A stretch of DNA of 64,000 nucleotides, taken from positions 30,644-94,643 of the forward strand of contig CAJTNJ010000006.1 of NCBI GenBank assembly GCA_910577565.1, in the 5' to 3' direction. The position numbers and the translations under genes were made by a program. The first letter of the stretch is position 1, and each line of letters opens with the position of its first letter. A model generated the notes under the pieces. That model worked only from the letters and a program-made list of their open reading frames with translations, was not told where the DNA came from and did no database searches. Of the stretch, positions 20,192-28,889 are shown piece after piece. This DNA comes from an uncultured Oscillospiraceae bacterium (GTDB taxonomy: Bacteria; Bacillota; Clostridia; Oscillospirales; Ruminococcaceae).

Positions 20192-20213
20192 TGGTGCGGG
20201 TAGTTATAAGGGT
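20192..20213. other. attL: left junction of the integrated element
   Basis: TG at 20192-20193 is followed after six bases by the 14-base arm GTAGTTATAAGGGT (20200-20213). Read inward from the other end the same arm occurs, also six bases from a TG. Serine-integrase attP sites have such inverted arms around a central dinucleotide, so this is interpreted as host half plus phage half. The exact crossover is inferred. Confidence 0.6.
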
Positions 20214-20395
20214 CATAAACAAACTCAATAATAATGCGGGTTTGAGCCAACTACAATGTTTACAATAAAGGCTATCCGACACGTTTTGATAAACTCTATA
20301 AATTTAGTATATCACAAAAATAAAAATATGCAAACAAAATTGTCTTGAAAAACTCAAGGCGATTTTTTTATTTACAGAAAAGGAGAATTTAAAAG

Positions 20396-20542
20396 ATGGA
20401 AATATTTTTACTAATAACTATTTTAATTCTGATTGGTATAGTAGTGCATCAAGGGAAAGAAATACGAGAACTTGAAAGAAAAACCCTTGATGCGTTCAGA
20501 ATTGTATGTCAAAAAATCAATACAAGAAAGGAAGGCAAATAA
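20396..20542 (+). CDS. Small single-pass membrane protein, first early phage gene
   Basis: 48 residues: a hydrophobic N-terminal helix (about residues 3-18) followed by a charged tail. An AAAGGAG ribosome binding site lies eight bases before the ATG. The stop is followed at once by the next gene, so it is part of the early operon. Function unknown. Confidence 0.6.
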   Translation: MEIFLLITILILIGIVVHQGKEIRELERKTLDAFRIVCQKINTRKEGK

Positions 20543-20773
20543 ATGGAGTTACTAGATGACAGAGCATACCTCGAACCACCTGATAATGAGGCAAAAGCGG
20601 TTTTAAAATGTTTTTTCTGTGATGGAGATATTTATGAAGGCGATGACTATTATGTTCTAAACGGATTTGACTGCTGCGAAGAATGTCTTGACGCGCATTT
20701 TAAATTTACAGCGGAAGCCACGGACTATGAAGCAGAAATGGCAGATTTAGAATATCACGATTTGAAGGAGTAA
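20543..20773 (+). CDS. Small acidic protein with paired cysteines, probable zinc-binding phage protein
   Basis: 76 residues with CFFCDGDIYEGD and, 20 residues later, CCEECLDAH, the spacing of a small zinc ribbon. The tail is rich in aspartate and glutamate. It lies between the first early gene and the DUF1071 gene, with AAGGAAGG upstream of the ATG. Similar small cysteine-pair proteins are common in Firmicutes phage early regions; no function is known. Confidence 0.65.
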   Translation: MELLDDRAYLEPPDNEAKAVLKCFFCDGDIYEGDDYYVLNGFDCCEECLDAHFKFTAEATDYEAEMADLEYHDLKE

Positions 20774-20781
20774 TTAAAAAT

Positions 20782-21489
20782 ATGAATGAAAATAAATCAA
20801 TTTTTGAAACATTATTTGAAATCAATGTAAACGACCATATTGAAAGAAAAAAAGATTTGACGTATCTGTCTTGGCCGTATGCGTGGGCTGAGGTCAAAAA
20901 GAAATATCCGACTGCAACATATAAAATTCATCAATTTGGAGAAAAGCAACTTCCCTATGTTTTTGATGAAGGTGTCGGATATATGGTTTTTACTGACGTC
21001 ACGATTAACGGATTAACACATACAATGTGGTTGCCCGTCATGGATGGAGTGAACAAAGCGATGAAGTCTGAGGGTTACACCTATGACACAAAATTTAAAA
21101 AAGATATTTCCGTTGAACCGGCAACAATGTTTGACATAAATAAGACTATAATGAGGTGTTTAGTTAAGAATTTAGCAATGTTCGGATTGGGACTCTACAT
21201 TTATTCAGGAGAAGATTTGCCGGAGATTGAAACTGAGAAAATCACAGCAAAGGATGCAAGTATTTTAAAAAGTGTTGTCAAAAGTTTTGAAGAACCTGAT
21301 AAGTTATATGCAACTCTGTTGAATCGATACAACGTTAAAAGTTTTAAGGAATTAACACAAAAACAGCGAGTTGAAATTCTTGAGGGGCTTAATCAGATGT
21401 CAAGAAATTTGGAGGATAAAGATGGAGGTAAAGTTCATAGTTCCGGGAAATCCGAAGGGCAAACAGCGACCTCGTATGTGCCGGACTAA
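20782..21489 (+). CDS. DUF1071 single-strand annealing protein (Sak/Rad52-like)
   Basis: 235 residues. The opening SIFETLFEINVNDHIERK, the LTYLSWPYAW motif and a later MRCLVKNLAMFGLGLYIYSGEDLP are diagnostic of DUF1071, a phage family placed with single-strand annealing recombinases. It would pair homologous single strands during phage recombination. The neighbours rusA and ssb support a recombination cassette. Its 3' end overlaps the start of rusA by 68 bases in another frame. Confidence 0.85.
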   Translation: MNENKSIFETLFEINVNDHIERKKDLTYLSWPYAWAEVKKKYPTATYKIHQFGEKQLPYVFDEGVGYMVFTDVTINGLTHTMWLPVMDGVNKAMKSEGYTYDTKFKKDISVEPATMFDINKTIMRCLVKNLAMFGLGLYIYSGEDLPEIETEKITAKDASILKSVVKSFEEPDKLYATLLNRYNVKSFKELTQKQRVEILEGLNQMSRNLEDKDGGKVHSSGKSEGQTATSYVPD

Positions 21490-21836
21490 TAATAGAAAAA
21501 TCACATATACCCCAAAGCAAACAACTTAATATGAAAAATTGGTAAGAGCAAGTTATACTGCGGTTTCAAAGATATTTTTTGAAAAAGATACACCGCTTGA
21601 AATAAGTATAACTGCTCTTTTTTCTATCCCGAAAAGCGTGAGTAAAAAATTTGATGCTGAAAGGGGATATTTTGCCGACAAAGAAACCCGATTCAGATAA
21701 TATCATCAAGATTATTTTAGATGCATTAAATGGAGTCTGCTATCACGATGATGCTCAAATTTGTAGCATTCATTTTAAGAAAAAATATGCTGAAATTCCG
21801 GCAACAAAAATAATTATCAAGGAGATTGAATTATGA
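21422..21836 (+). pseudogene. rusA: RusA-type Holliday junction resolvase, nonsense and frameshift
   Basis: The N-terminus MEVKFIVPGNPKGKQRPR and the C-terminal KKPDSDNIIKIILDALNG with DDAQIC are clear RusA features, including the acidic metal-binding residues. An in-frame TAA at 21527-21529 replaces a codon between QTT and YEKLV. An extra T near 21648-21650 moves the frame before MLKGDILPTKKPD. Both lesions must be repaired to give a normal enzyme of about 137 residues. The ATG has GGAGGATAAAG upstream inside the DUF1071 gene. Confidence 0.85.
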
Positions 21837-22228
21837 AAACAACAAAAATTTATGACAATGAAAAAGAAGTTTACAGTGGGAGTTGCTATGTAAATACGGT
21901 GATTTTCAGAGGTAGGATTTACGGAGATTTAAAAGAAGTCGGTCAAAGCGGAGTAAAGTTTTCTCTGCAATTAAGCAACGGAAAAGATAAAGTTACAGAT
22001 GAATGGAATAAACCGACATTTGCCGATTGCACAGCTTTTGGAGACATTTCAAAGAAAATTTTAAAAGAATACAAGCCGAAAGACGAAATTTGGCTTATCG
22101 CAAAATATTATTCAAAACAGGCCCAAGGCAAGTATTACAAAGGTTTTATTGTGCGTGAAATTATCACGGAAGAAGAAATTGAAAAGGCAGCGCAAAACTT
22201 GATAGATAATGACGATTTACCATTTTAA
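21833..22228 (+). CDS. ssb: Phage single-stranded DNA-binding protein
   Basis: 131 residues with a beta-rich OB-fold-like body and the acidic SSB tail NDDLPF at the extreme C-terminus, which in SSB proteins recruits repair and replication partners. The sequence otherwise diverges from host SSB (VIFRGRIYGDL, DCTAFGD). The start overlaps the rusA stop by four bases. The neighbourhood of annealing protein and replication genes fits. Confidence 0.8.
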   Translation: MKTTKIYDNEKEVYSGSCYVNTVIFRGRIYGDLKEVGQSGVKFSLQLSNGKDKVTDEWNKPTFADCTAFGDISKKILKEYKPKDEIWLIAKYYSKQAQGKYYKGFIVREIITEEEIEKAAQNLIDNDDLPF

Positions 22229-22247
22229 TTTTTAGGAGGGAAAACTT

Positions 22248-22952
22248 TTGGGGTACAATTATGTTTTGTTGAACGAAGGGTTTTATCGTTGGCTCGAAAC
22301 GAACTATTTGCCGATAGGTTCTCAAATTTTATTTTTGAAATTAATTCATTTATTCAATTTGAGTTCTTGGAGCGAATGGCTCGCAGTAGATAACCAGCGG
22401 ATGATGTCTCTAGTTCAAACAAAAAGAGAGCAATCGGTTATAGAGTGGCGCAATAAGTTACTGGAAAATAATTTGATTGTTTACGTTAAAGGGAAAAAAG
22501 GACTGCCTAATAAATATAAACTAAACGATAAATTGACTTTCATAAGCGAAGCAAAAAGCGTAGTAAATAATGTAGTAAAAGAAGTAGTGAAAAACGAAGT
22601 AAAAACCGTAGTCCAAACCGCAGACATAGATAAACAAAACAAAACTAAACAAAACAAAAAAGAAAATACTGCTAACGCAGTATCAAAGAAAGCGTTTGGG
22701 GAGTTTGAAAATGTACTGCTCAGCGAACAAGAGCTAAATAAGCTAAAAACTAGGCTTGGCGAAGAATCTAGTAGGTACATCGAGCGATTATCGAACTATA
22801 TAGCTTCTAGCGGCAAACGCTATAAATCGCACTATGCAACAATTTTGACGTGGGCAGAAAAAGACAAGAAGAGCGAAAATTTAGGAGGTGGAAATTATGC
22901 AGATAAGGGACAACAGCACTCAAAGAAGCTCTGCACGGAATACCCTGAATGA
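22248..22952 (+). CDS. Phage replication initiator with DnaD-like winged-helix N-terminus
   Basis: Starts at TTG (MGYNYVLLN) with an AGGAGGG ribosome binding site. Residues 1-90 look like the winged-helix domain of DnaD/replisome-organizer proteins. A lysine-rich linker (KQNKTKQNKKEN) follows, then a short helical C-terminal domain ending in YATILTWAEKD, the pattern seen in DnaD-domain C-termini. It probably loads the replication machinery at the phage origin together with the DnaC-like protein that overlaps its 3' end by 56 bases. Confidence 0.75.
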   Translation: MGYNYVLLNEGFYRWLETNYLPIGSQILFLKLIHLFNLSSWSEWLAVDNQRMMSLVQTKREQSVIEWRNKLLENNLIVYVKGKKGLPNKYKLNDKLTFISEAKSVVNNVVKEVVKNEVKTVVQTADIDKQNKTKQNKKENTANAVSKKAFGEFENVLLSEQELNKLKTRLGEESSRYIERLSNYIASSGKRYKSHYATILTWAEKDKKSENLGGGNYADKGQQHSKKLCTEYPE

Positions 22953-23727
22953 TGAGTACATCTGTCCTACTTGTGGTAAAAACCGTAAACGTGAAGCTGT
23001 TATTTGCGGAGTAAAATATTCTTTTCACGTCATGTGTGAGTGTGAAAAAAAGGAGCAGGAACTCGCAAAAAAGGAACAAGAAGATTTTGATAAAATGCGG
23101 AAAATTGAAAAACTAAAGTCACTATCCTTGCTCGGTGAAAGATATAAAGCAGCAACCTTTTCAAATTCAAAAACAGGTATAAACCCTAGTTTTGATATAG
23201 CTTTTAATCGGTGCAAAAAGTATTGTGAGCTATGCGAAGAAACAGTAAAAAACGGCTGTGGAATATATCTTTTCGGAGATAAAGGAGTCGGAAAAACTCA
23301 CTTGACTGCCTGTATGGCAAACTTTCTTTTATCGAAGTGTGTGCCTGTTTTGTTTACAAATTTGTTTGAAATCTCAAAAGCTGTGAAATCTACATTTAAT
23401 CGCGAATCAAGCCAAACAGAGCAAATTTTAATCCAAAAATTCTCAAACATTGATGTTTTGTTTTTTGATGACTTAGGAACCGAAATTTTTACCAAAGCAT
23501 CAGGTGAAACATGGCTTCAAGGGTTGTTGTTTGACCTTATTAACAAGCGTTATAACAATCAGAAAGCGACTATTTTTTCGAGCAATCATAGCTTAAATTC
23601 GCTGATTAATGAACGTGGCATTATGGAAAAAACTGTTGACCGCATAAGTGAGATGACAAATGGAGCTGTTATAAAAATAACGGGTGGCAGTTTGCGCGGT
23701 AAAACAGATAGCAGAATTTTATTTTAA
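22897..23727 (+). CDS. DnaC-like AAA+ helicase loader
   Basis: 276 residues. An N-terminal zinc-binding-type segment (YICPTCGK and a later MCECEKK) precedes an AAA+ ATPase with Walker A GDKGVGKTH, Walker B VLFFDDLGTE and sensor FSSNHSL. It would load the replicative helicase on phage DNA. I use the ATG after AGGAGGTGGAAATT; an in-frame GTG nine bases earlier lies within the ribosome binding site. Confidence 0.88.
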   Translation: MQIRDNSTQRSSARNTLNDEYICPTCGKNRKREAVICGVKYSFHVMCECEKKEQELAKKEQEDFDKMRKIEKLKSLSLLGERYKAATFSNSKTGINPSFDIAFNRCKKYCELCEETVKNGCGIYLFGDKGVGKTHLTACMANFLLSKCVPVLFTNLFEISKAVKSTFNRESSQTEQILIQKFSNIDVLFFDDLGTEIFTKASGETWLQGLLFDLINKRYNNQKATIFSSNHSLNSLINERGIMEKTVDRISEMTNGAVIKITGGSLRGKTDSRILF

Positions 23728-23750
23728 AAACACGAAAGGAGATGTATGTT

Positions 23751-24044
23751 ATGTTTTCGGCAAAGCTCTCAAAGCTCCGAAAAGAAAAAGGAATCAGCCA
23801 AAAACAGTGTGCACTGGGTTTAGGTGTAGACAGTTCTAAATACAATAAATGGGAAAATGGTAAAAATCGGCCTGATTATGATATGGTCTGTAAACTTGCA
23901 AATTTTTTCGATACGACAACCGACTATTTGCTTGGAGCTTCTGATGAGAGATACAAAGACGAGTACAAAAATTTTGATAATTGGAAAAAAGCGTTTATGG
24001 CTGAGATTCGCGATAAACTCTTAAATTTTCTTAAAAGCATATAA
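23751..24044 (+). CDS. XRE-family helix-turn-helix regulator
   Basis: 97 residues with an N-terminal lambda-repressor-type HTH (KLRKEKGISQKQCALGLGV and YNKWENGKNRPDYDM), then a short helical tail. The second of two in-frame ATGs has better spacing from AAAGGAG. It lies between the helicase loader and the late-gene activator, not in a divergent lysogeny switch, so it is probably an auxiliary regulator rather than the CI repressor. Confidence 0.8.
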   Translation: MFSAKLSKLRKEKGISQKQCALGLGVDSSKYNKWENGKNRPDYDMVCKLANFFDTTTDYLLGASDERYKDEYKNFDNWKKAFMAEIRDKLLNFLKSI

Positions 24045-24057
24045 AGGGGTGAAATGT

Positions 24058-24453
24058 ATGACAAAGAAAGAACTTTCGCAGCTTTATTACTTGAAAAAGG
24101 AAATCAGACAGCTTGAACAGAGAATTAAAGAATTGGAAACAGCAGCAACGGGTTGTACAACTAAAATAACGGGGCTCCCACATGGAACAGGTATCAATGA
24201 TAAAATCGGGAACTATGCTGCACAAATAGCGGATTTAAAAAGTCTTTTAGACTTGAACCTAAAAAAGTGTTTTTATGAATTAAATCGCCTTGATAGATAC
24301 ATTCAAAGCGTAGATGACCCACTTACAAGACAAATAATGATGTATCGTTTTATAAGTGGTTACAGTTGGAGAAAGATTGCGTTTCAGATTGGTGGAAATA
24401 ACAGCATTGATGGTTTAAAAAAGCGATTATACAGATATTTGGCAAATAATTAA
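24058..24453 (+). CDS. ArpU/RinA-type phage late transcription regulator
   Basis: About 131 residues; start chosen at the ATG after AAAGGGGTGAAATGT. The N-terminal half is a coiled coil (KKEIRQLEQRIKELE). The C-terminal half, with TRQIMMYRFISGYSWRKIAFQIGG, looks like a sigma-70 region-4 HTH, as in DUF1492/ArpU/RinA proteins. These activate late operons in Gram-positive phages. It directly precedes the terminase/structural region, where such regulators are normally found. Confidence 0.8.
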   Translation: MTKKELSQLYYLKKEIRQLEQRIKELETAATGCTTKITGLPHGTGINDKIGNYAAQIADLKSLLDLNLKKCFYELNRLDRYIQSVDDPLTRQIMMYRFISGYSWRKIAFQIGGNNSIDGLKKRLYRYLANN

Positions 24454-24497
24454 AGTTGTCCTTTTTGTCCCTTTTTACTGTGATAAAATAATATTGT

Positions 24498-24510
24498 GAG
24501 ATAATATCTC
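24498..24510 (+). promoter_or_regulatory. Perfect palindrome before the late operon
   Basis: GAGATAATATCTC is a 13-base dyad about 45 bases after the ArpU-like gene and just before the late terminator. It may be an operator or activator site; no binding protein can be assigned. Confidence 0.35.
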
Positions 24511-24528
24511 ATAGCCTTTCTCGTATGG

Positions 24529-24556
24529 GTGTCTGAAATTCAGGCACTCTATTTTT
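24529..24556 (+). terminator. Intrinsic terminator between early and late phage regions
   Basis: GTGTCTG pairs with CAGGCAC (one G-T pair) around AAATT, followed by TCTATTTTT. Transcription of late genes would have to start after it or read through. Confidence 0.6.
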
Positions 24557-24582
24557 GTATATCTAAGAAAGAGATGTGATTT

Positions 24583-24948
24583 ATAAAGAAATCATGCAAA
24601 TACTGTGGCAAGGTACACGATGAAAATTATAAATGCAACAAGAAGCCTGTCAAAAAGAAAAAGACAGACGATATTGTAAGATTCAGGAACAGCCCTAAAT
24701 GGCAAAAGAAACGAAGAAAAATAAAGGAGCGGGACAATTACCTTTGTCAAGTATGTATCAGAGAGTTGTACGGAACAAAACGGAAATACAATCACGAGGA
24801 CTTGCAAGTTCATCATGCTTTGCCGATTAACTCAAATGAAGATTTAAAACTTGATGAAAATAATCTTATTACTCTGTGCTCTATGCACCATGCAATGTGT
24901 GATAAAGGAAAAATACCATATGAAGAAATAAAAAAGATAATTGATTGA
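24583..24948 (+). CDS. HNH endonuclease, start codon apparently lost
   Basis: The frame reads KSCKYCGKVH, then KWQKKRRKIKERDNYLCQVC, LQVHHALPI and LCSMHHAMC. These are the zinc cysteines and HNH catalytic histidines of phage HNH nucleases, which act with the terminase in DNA packaging. About 121 residues. There is no ATG, GTG or TTG before the conserved start: the codon at the expected place is ATA (24583), and an earlier in-frame ATG (24574) is followed at once by TGA. It lies next to terS, as expected. Confidence 0.8.
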   Translation: MKKSCKYCGKVHDENYKCNKKPVKKKKTDDIVRFRNSPKWQKKRRKIKERDNYLCQVCIRELYGTKRKYNHEDLQVHHALPINSNEDLKLDENNLITLCSMHHAMCDKGKIPYEEIKKIID

Positions 24949-25075
24949 GCAAAACAAATTTTGAATAGTCCCCCCACTACCCTCAATATTTTCTGACAAA
25001 AACGCTCAACACCGACAGCACCACTAAATTTACACCGAAAATGATAAACGTGAATTTTTTGGAAAGGAAAATTAA

Positions 25076-25429
25076 ATGCAAAAAAGAAATTTAAACGAAC
25101 AGGCACAGGAAATTTTGCGAATCGCCGAAAAACGCGGTGTTGAGCAAAATTTCTTTTTTCTTACGACTTTTAAACGATATCAAGTGCAGCTACAAATACT
25201 GGGTAACTTGGAAAAAACCATTAAACAAGACGGAATCCTAGTGACGAAAGAGTACGTAAAGGGCAGAAAGAATGTATATTCTCATCCAGCAATATCAGAT
25301 TACAATCGCACAACTGATAGTGCAAATAAAACGGTTGTAACGCTTATGAAGATAATTACAACACTTCGTGACAGACAAGAAGGTGACGAACTCGACCCAC
25401 TTCTTGAAATACTCAGTGGAAGGAGCTGA
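25076..25429 (+). CDS. terS: Terminase small subunit, P27 family
   Basis: 117 residues, mostly helical, with the P27-type pattern HPAISDYNRTTDSANKTV and a leucine-rich tail. The small subunit recognises phage DNA for packaging. An AAAGGAAAATTAA precedes the ATG. It is followed immediately by the large subunit and preceded by the HNH gene, the usual HK97-phage order. Confidence 0.85.
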   Translation: MQKRNLNEQAQEILRIAEKRGVEQNFFFLTTFKRYQVQLQILGNLEKTIKQDGILVTKEYVKGRKNVYSHPAISDYNRTTDSANKTVVTLMKIITTLRDRQEGDELDPLLEILSGRS

Positions 25430-25435
25430 AAATAA

Positions 25436-27124
25436 ATTGGATTTGAAATAATAAACCACAAAAGTCATAAATATGCAAAAGGTGTGATAAATCGTGAAAT
25501 TCCTGCCCCAAGATACATCATAAAACAATGCAAAAAATTTATAGAAATTTGCGATGGAAAGTCAGACAAATACTTTGTTGATGAAGAAAAATTAAGTAAA
25601 ATTGACAACATTTTAAAGTTACTTGTTATGCCGAGAGGTCTAAAAGCAGGGCAAAGCATTTATGATTGCTCTTGCGGATATCAGTGGCTTTTATATGCTT
25701 CGACACTTTGTATTGTTTACAAAAATAATCCTAGTAAACGAAGATATGAAACTGTGATTTTGGAAGTCGGCAGAAAGAATTTTAAAACCTTTACGATTGC
25801 CACAATTTTTATCTTGCTTTTTTTATTAGAACCGAAATTTTCTAAATTTTATTCGGTTGCCGCTGACGGAGCTTTATCAAGAGAGGTCAAAACGGCAATT
25901 GAAGAAATTTTAAAAAGTAGCCCGATTATTTATTACCGAAAAAATATTCCGAGATTTAAAATTCTTCGTGATTATATTGAATTCAGCTTAACTGAAAGCA
26001 AGTATATTCCGCTTAATTACTCAAATTCCCGAATGGATGGTAAGCTGCCAAACGTCTTCTTGGCAGACGAAGTCGGAGCCTTACCAAACAACTATGCAAT
26101 AGAAGCCATGCGGTCAGGACAATTAAACATATTAAATAAATTAGGATGCATAATCTCAACGAAGTACCCGACAGCCAATAACCCTTTTGAAGATGAAGTA
26201 AATTATGCAAAAAAGGTTTTAGACGGTGTTCAAGATGATGAAACCGTCTTTTCTCTTTTGTATGAACCCGATGACACAGAAAACTGGACGACCGATGACA
26301 TGATATTAAAACACGCAAATCCCGTAGCTTTGGAAATACCCGAAATATGGGAAGATTTAATAAAGAAACGAGCGAGGGCAATTTCTCTTGAATCAGCAAG
26401 AGAAAACTTCCTCACAAAGCACTGCAATATTGTTTATCAAGGTGCCGGAACGGAGAGTTTTGTTGATATCAAAGATTTGCAGGCTTGCCGAGTAAATAAG
26501 ATTGATTGGATGGGTCGTGAAGTTTATGTTGGTGTTGATTTATCAATGAGCAATGACAATACTGCTGTTGCGATATGTGCCGAAGAAGATGGCAAAATTA
26601 TAGCTGATGTGATTTGTTTCGTGCCTGAAGGCCGAATTGATGAGAAAAATAAATTTGAGAAGATTGACTACCGAAGGTTTATTAACACGGGGAAGTGCGT
26701 ATCTTGTGGCAACAAAACCATTGACTATGGTGTAGTTGAAGATTTTGTCTTTAAAATTGAGAAAAAATACAACGTGACTGTCAAAGCAATCGGCTTTGAC
26801 CGCTATAACGCTATTTCAAGTGCTCAGAAATGGAATCAAAAATATAATACTGTGGAAATTAGACAACACAGCGATACACTTCACCCACCGACTAAACTTC
26901 TATCGGAAAAGATTACTAATGGAGAGTTTGAATACGAAAAGAACACTTTGCTTGAAATCAATTTTGAAAATGCCCGATGTACTTATGACACCAACATGAA
27001 TCGGTACGTTACGAAGAAAAAGTCAAGCGGGAAAGTAGATATGGTGGTCGCATTAATTAACGCAGTCTACCTCTTGCAGCAGGACATCATTTTCGATGAT
27101 AGTGGCTGGGCGGTGCAGTTTTGA
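25436..27124 (+). CDS. terL: Terminase large subunit, unusual start
   Basis: Packaging motor: N-terminal ATPase and C-terminal nuclease. The ATPase region (VGRKNFKTFTIAT) and nuclease acidic residues (YVGVDLSMSNDNTAVAI and a later GFDRY) are visible; about 562 residues. The first canonical start (GTG 25484) has no ribosome binding site and drops conserved-looking residues GFEIINHKSHKYAKG. The correctly spaced position after AAGGAGCTGAAAATAA holds ATT (25436). Either ATT is used, or a start was lost by substitution or a one-base deletion. Confidence 0.88.
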   Translation: MGFEIINHKSHKYAKGVINREIPAPRYIIKQCKKFIEICDGKSDKYFVDEEKLSKIDNILKLLVMPRGLKAGQSIYDCSCGYQWLLYASTLCIVYKNNPSKRRYETVILEVGRKNFKTFTIATIFILLFLLEPKFSKFYSVAADGALSREVKTAIEEILKSSPIIYYRKNIPRFKILRDYIEFSLTESKYIPLNYSNSRMDGKLPNVFLADEVGALPNNYAIEAMRSGQLNILNKLGCIISTKYPTANNPFEDEVNYAKKVLDGVQDDETVFSLLYEPDDTENWTTDDMILKHANPVALEIPEIWEDLIKKRARAISLESARENFLTKHCNIVYQGAGTESFVDIKDLQACRVNKIDWMGREVYVGVDLSMSNDNTAVAICAEEDGKIIADVICFVPEGRIDEKNKFEKIDYRRFINTGKCVSCGNKTIDYGVVEDFVFKIEKKYNVTVKAIGFDRYNAISSAQKWNQKYNTVEIRQHSDTLHPPTKLLSEKITNGEFEYEKNTLLEINFENARCTYDTNMNRYVTKKKSSGKVDMVVALINAVYLLQQDIIFDDSGWAVQF

Positions 27125-27189
27125 CACTAATAATTTTTTATTAGCACCAATTTATTAACACTCATAAAATATCTTATGGGGGTGAATTT

Positions 27190-27612
27190 ATGGAAAAACA
27201 CAATTGCAACCCGGATCATGGCGGAGAACCTTATGTTGTGAATATTAATAAATCCACAAAAGCAAATAATAATTATAGGACAGCATTATGGACGGGAAAA
27301 CATTTACAATTAACCCTTATGAGTATTCGGGTTGGCGGCGAAATTGGGTTGGAAGTTCATTCCGATACAGACCAGTTTTTAAGGATTGAACAAGGCTTCG
27401 GTTTAGTAAAAATGGGTAAAGATAAACACTCATTAACTTATCAGAACCGAGTTGGTCCCGGATTTGCAATATTTGTGCCGGCAGGAACTTGGCACAATTT
27501 AATTAATATAGGAAATGTACCAATTAAGCTTTATTCGATTTATGCACCGCCGAATCATCCAAAAGGCACAGTGCAAAAAACAAAAGCTATTGCAGATGCA
27601 GAAGAAAATTAA
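27190..27612 (+). CDS. Small cupin-domain protein, likely phage moron
   Basis: 140 residues forming one cupin beta-barrel. The first motif is HSDTDQFLRIEQG and the second has GPGFAIFVPAGTWHNLIN, giving metal-binding histidines and a glutamine. The family includes mannose-6-phosphate isomerase-like and other small-molecule enzymes; the substrate is unknown. It has GGGGGTG before the ATG and its own terminator, and it separates terL from portal, which are normally adjacent. That is the signature of an added gene expressed independently of the lytic cycle. Confidence 0.8.
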   Translation: MEKHNCNPDHGGEPYVVNINKSTKANNNYRTALWTGKHLQLTLMSIRVGGEIGLEVHSDTDQFLRIEQGFGLVKMGKDKHSLTYQNRVGPGFAIFVPAGTWHNLINIGNVPIKLYSIYAPPNHPKGTVQKTKAIADAEEN

Positions 27613-27628
27613 TTTTGTAATTTTTAGA

Positions 27629-27666
27629 ATACCTGTCTTAAAGATAATTTAAGATGGGTATTTTTT
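27629..27666 (+). terminator. Terminator after the cupin gene
   Basis: ATACC and TCTTAAA pair with TTTAAGA and GGTAT across a short mismatch, followed by six T. It lies inside the late operon, between cupin and portal. Confidence 0.8.
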
Positions 27667-27683
27667 ATAAAAGAAGGTGAAAT

Positions 27684-28889
27684 ATGAAACTTTTCAATTT
27701 CTTCAATCGAAGCACAGAAATCGTTAAAAATACAAGTGATGACTTATTGCTCAAAAGCATTTTAAGTGAAAATGCTTTTGGCAAAGCTGAGGCTCTTAAT
27801 ATTCCGGCGGTGGCAAGGTGTGTAAATTTGATTTCAGACACCGTTTCAATGATTCCAATAAAACTTTACAAAGAGAAAATTGAAAGTGGAAAACGTAAAA
27901 CTGTTGAAGTCTCTGATTCGAGGTGTGACCTCTTAAATGACGACACGAAAGACACGCTTGACGGAGTGCAGCTAAAAAAAGCAATAGTAAGAGATTATTT
28001 GCTCGAAGGAAATGCTTATGTGTTTATCAATAAAAGGCGAAATATTGTGAAATCGCTTAATTATGTAGACTCGGGCAATGTGATGATAAGCAAAAATTCT
28101 GACCCGATTTTTAAAGATTATAACATTATGGTTTACGGAAAAACGTACAAACCATTTGAATTTTTAAAGGTTTTGAGGTCAACCGCAGACGGAGCACACG
28201 GAGTAGGAATCGTTGAGGAAAATAGAGAACTTTTAAAGACCGCTTATTTGACATTAAAGTTTGAACAAAATCTCGTCTCAACAGGCGGAAGCAAAAAAGG
28301 ATTTATAAAAGCTGAGAAAAAAATTACAAAAGAAGCAATGGACAGCTTAAAACGAGCATGGCGGGAACTTTACTGTAATACCGAAAACAATGTGATAGTG
28401 CTCAATGACAATCTTGATTTTAAAGAGGCGAGCAGCACATCGACAGAAATGCAGCTCAATGAAAACAAAACCTCGCTTAATAACTCCATTTTAGACATCT
28501 TTGGAGTGCCGATTGATTTTAATTGGGAAACATTTATAAAAACCGCCATTATGCCAATATTGACCGCAATCGAATGTGCTTTAAACCGGGACTTACTTTT
28601 TGAACGAGAGAAGAAGTCTTTTTATTTTGCCTTTGACACAAAAGAAATCATTAAAGGCGACATCAAAACAAGATTTGAAGCATACAAAACCGCCCTTGAT
28701 TCAAACCTGATGCAGATAGATGAGTGCAGATATTTAGAAAATTTAGAGCCTTTAGGGCTTAATTTCGTAAAGCTCGGACTTCAAGACGTGCTTTTTAATC
28801 CCGTTACGAAAGAAATCTACACACCAAACACAAACCAAATTACAAGTATAGAAAGGACTGAGGACAACGAGGATAGAAATAAGGAATGA
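27684..28889 (+). CDS. HK97-family portal protein
   Basis: 401 residues. Typical portal features are IPAVARCVNLISDTVSMIPIK near the N-terminus, LLEGNAYVFI, and LGVPIDF-like FGVPIDFNWE late. Twelve copies form the DNA entry ring of the capsid. AGAAGGTGAAAT precedes the ATG. The end overlaps the protease frame by 17 bases. Confidence 0.92.
   Translation: MKLFNFFNRSTEIVKNTSDDLLLKSILSENAFGKAEALNIPAVARCVNLISDTVSMIPIKLYKEKIESGKRKTVEVSDSRCDLLNDDTKDTLDGVQLKKAIVRDYLLEGNAYVFINKRRNIVKSLNYVDSGNVMISKNSDPIFKDYNIMVYGKTYKPFEFLKVLRSTADGAHGVGIVEENRELLKTAYLTLKFEQNLVSTGGSKKGFIKAEKKITKEAMDSLKRAWRELYCNTENNVIVLNDNLDFKEASSTSTEMQLNENKTSLNNSILDIFGVPIDFNWETFIKTAIMPILTAIECALNRDLLFEREKKSFYFAFDTKEIIKGDIKTRFEAYKTALDSNLMQIDECRYLENLEPLGLNFVKLGLQDVLFNPVTKEIYTPNTNQITSIERTEDNEDRNKE

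Noticed and set aside
20200..20265. Nested dyad GTAGTT/AACTAC with CTCAA/TTGAG as a tRNA or riboswitch
   Set aside because: No tRNA loop signatures. The left half is explained as the att arm and the rest is too weak.
27127..27144. AT-only hairpin CTAATAA/TTATTAG after terL as a terminator
   Set aside because: No G-C pairs in the core and no T tract afterwards; too unstable.
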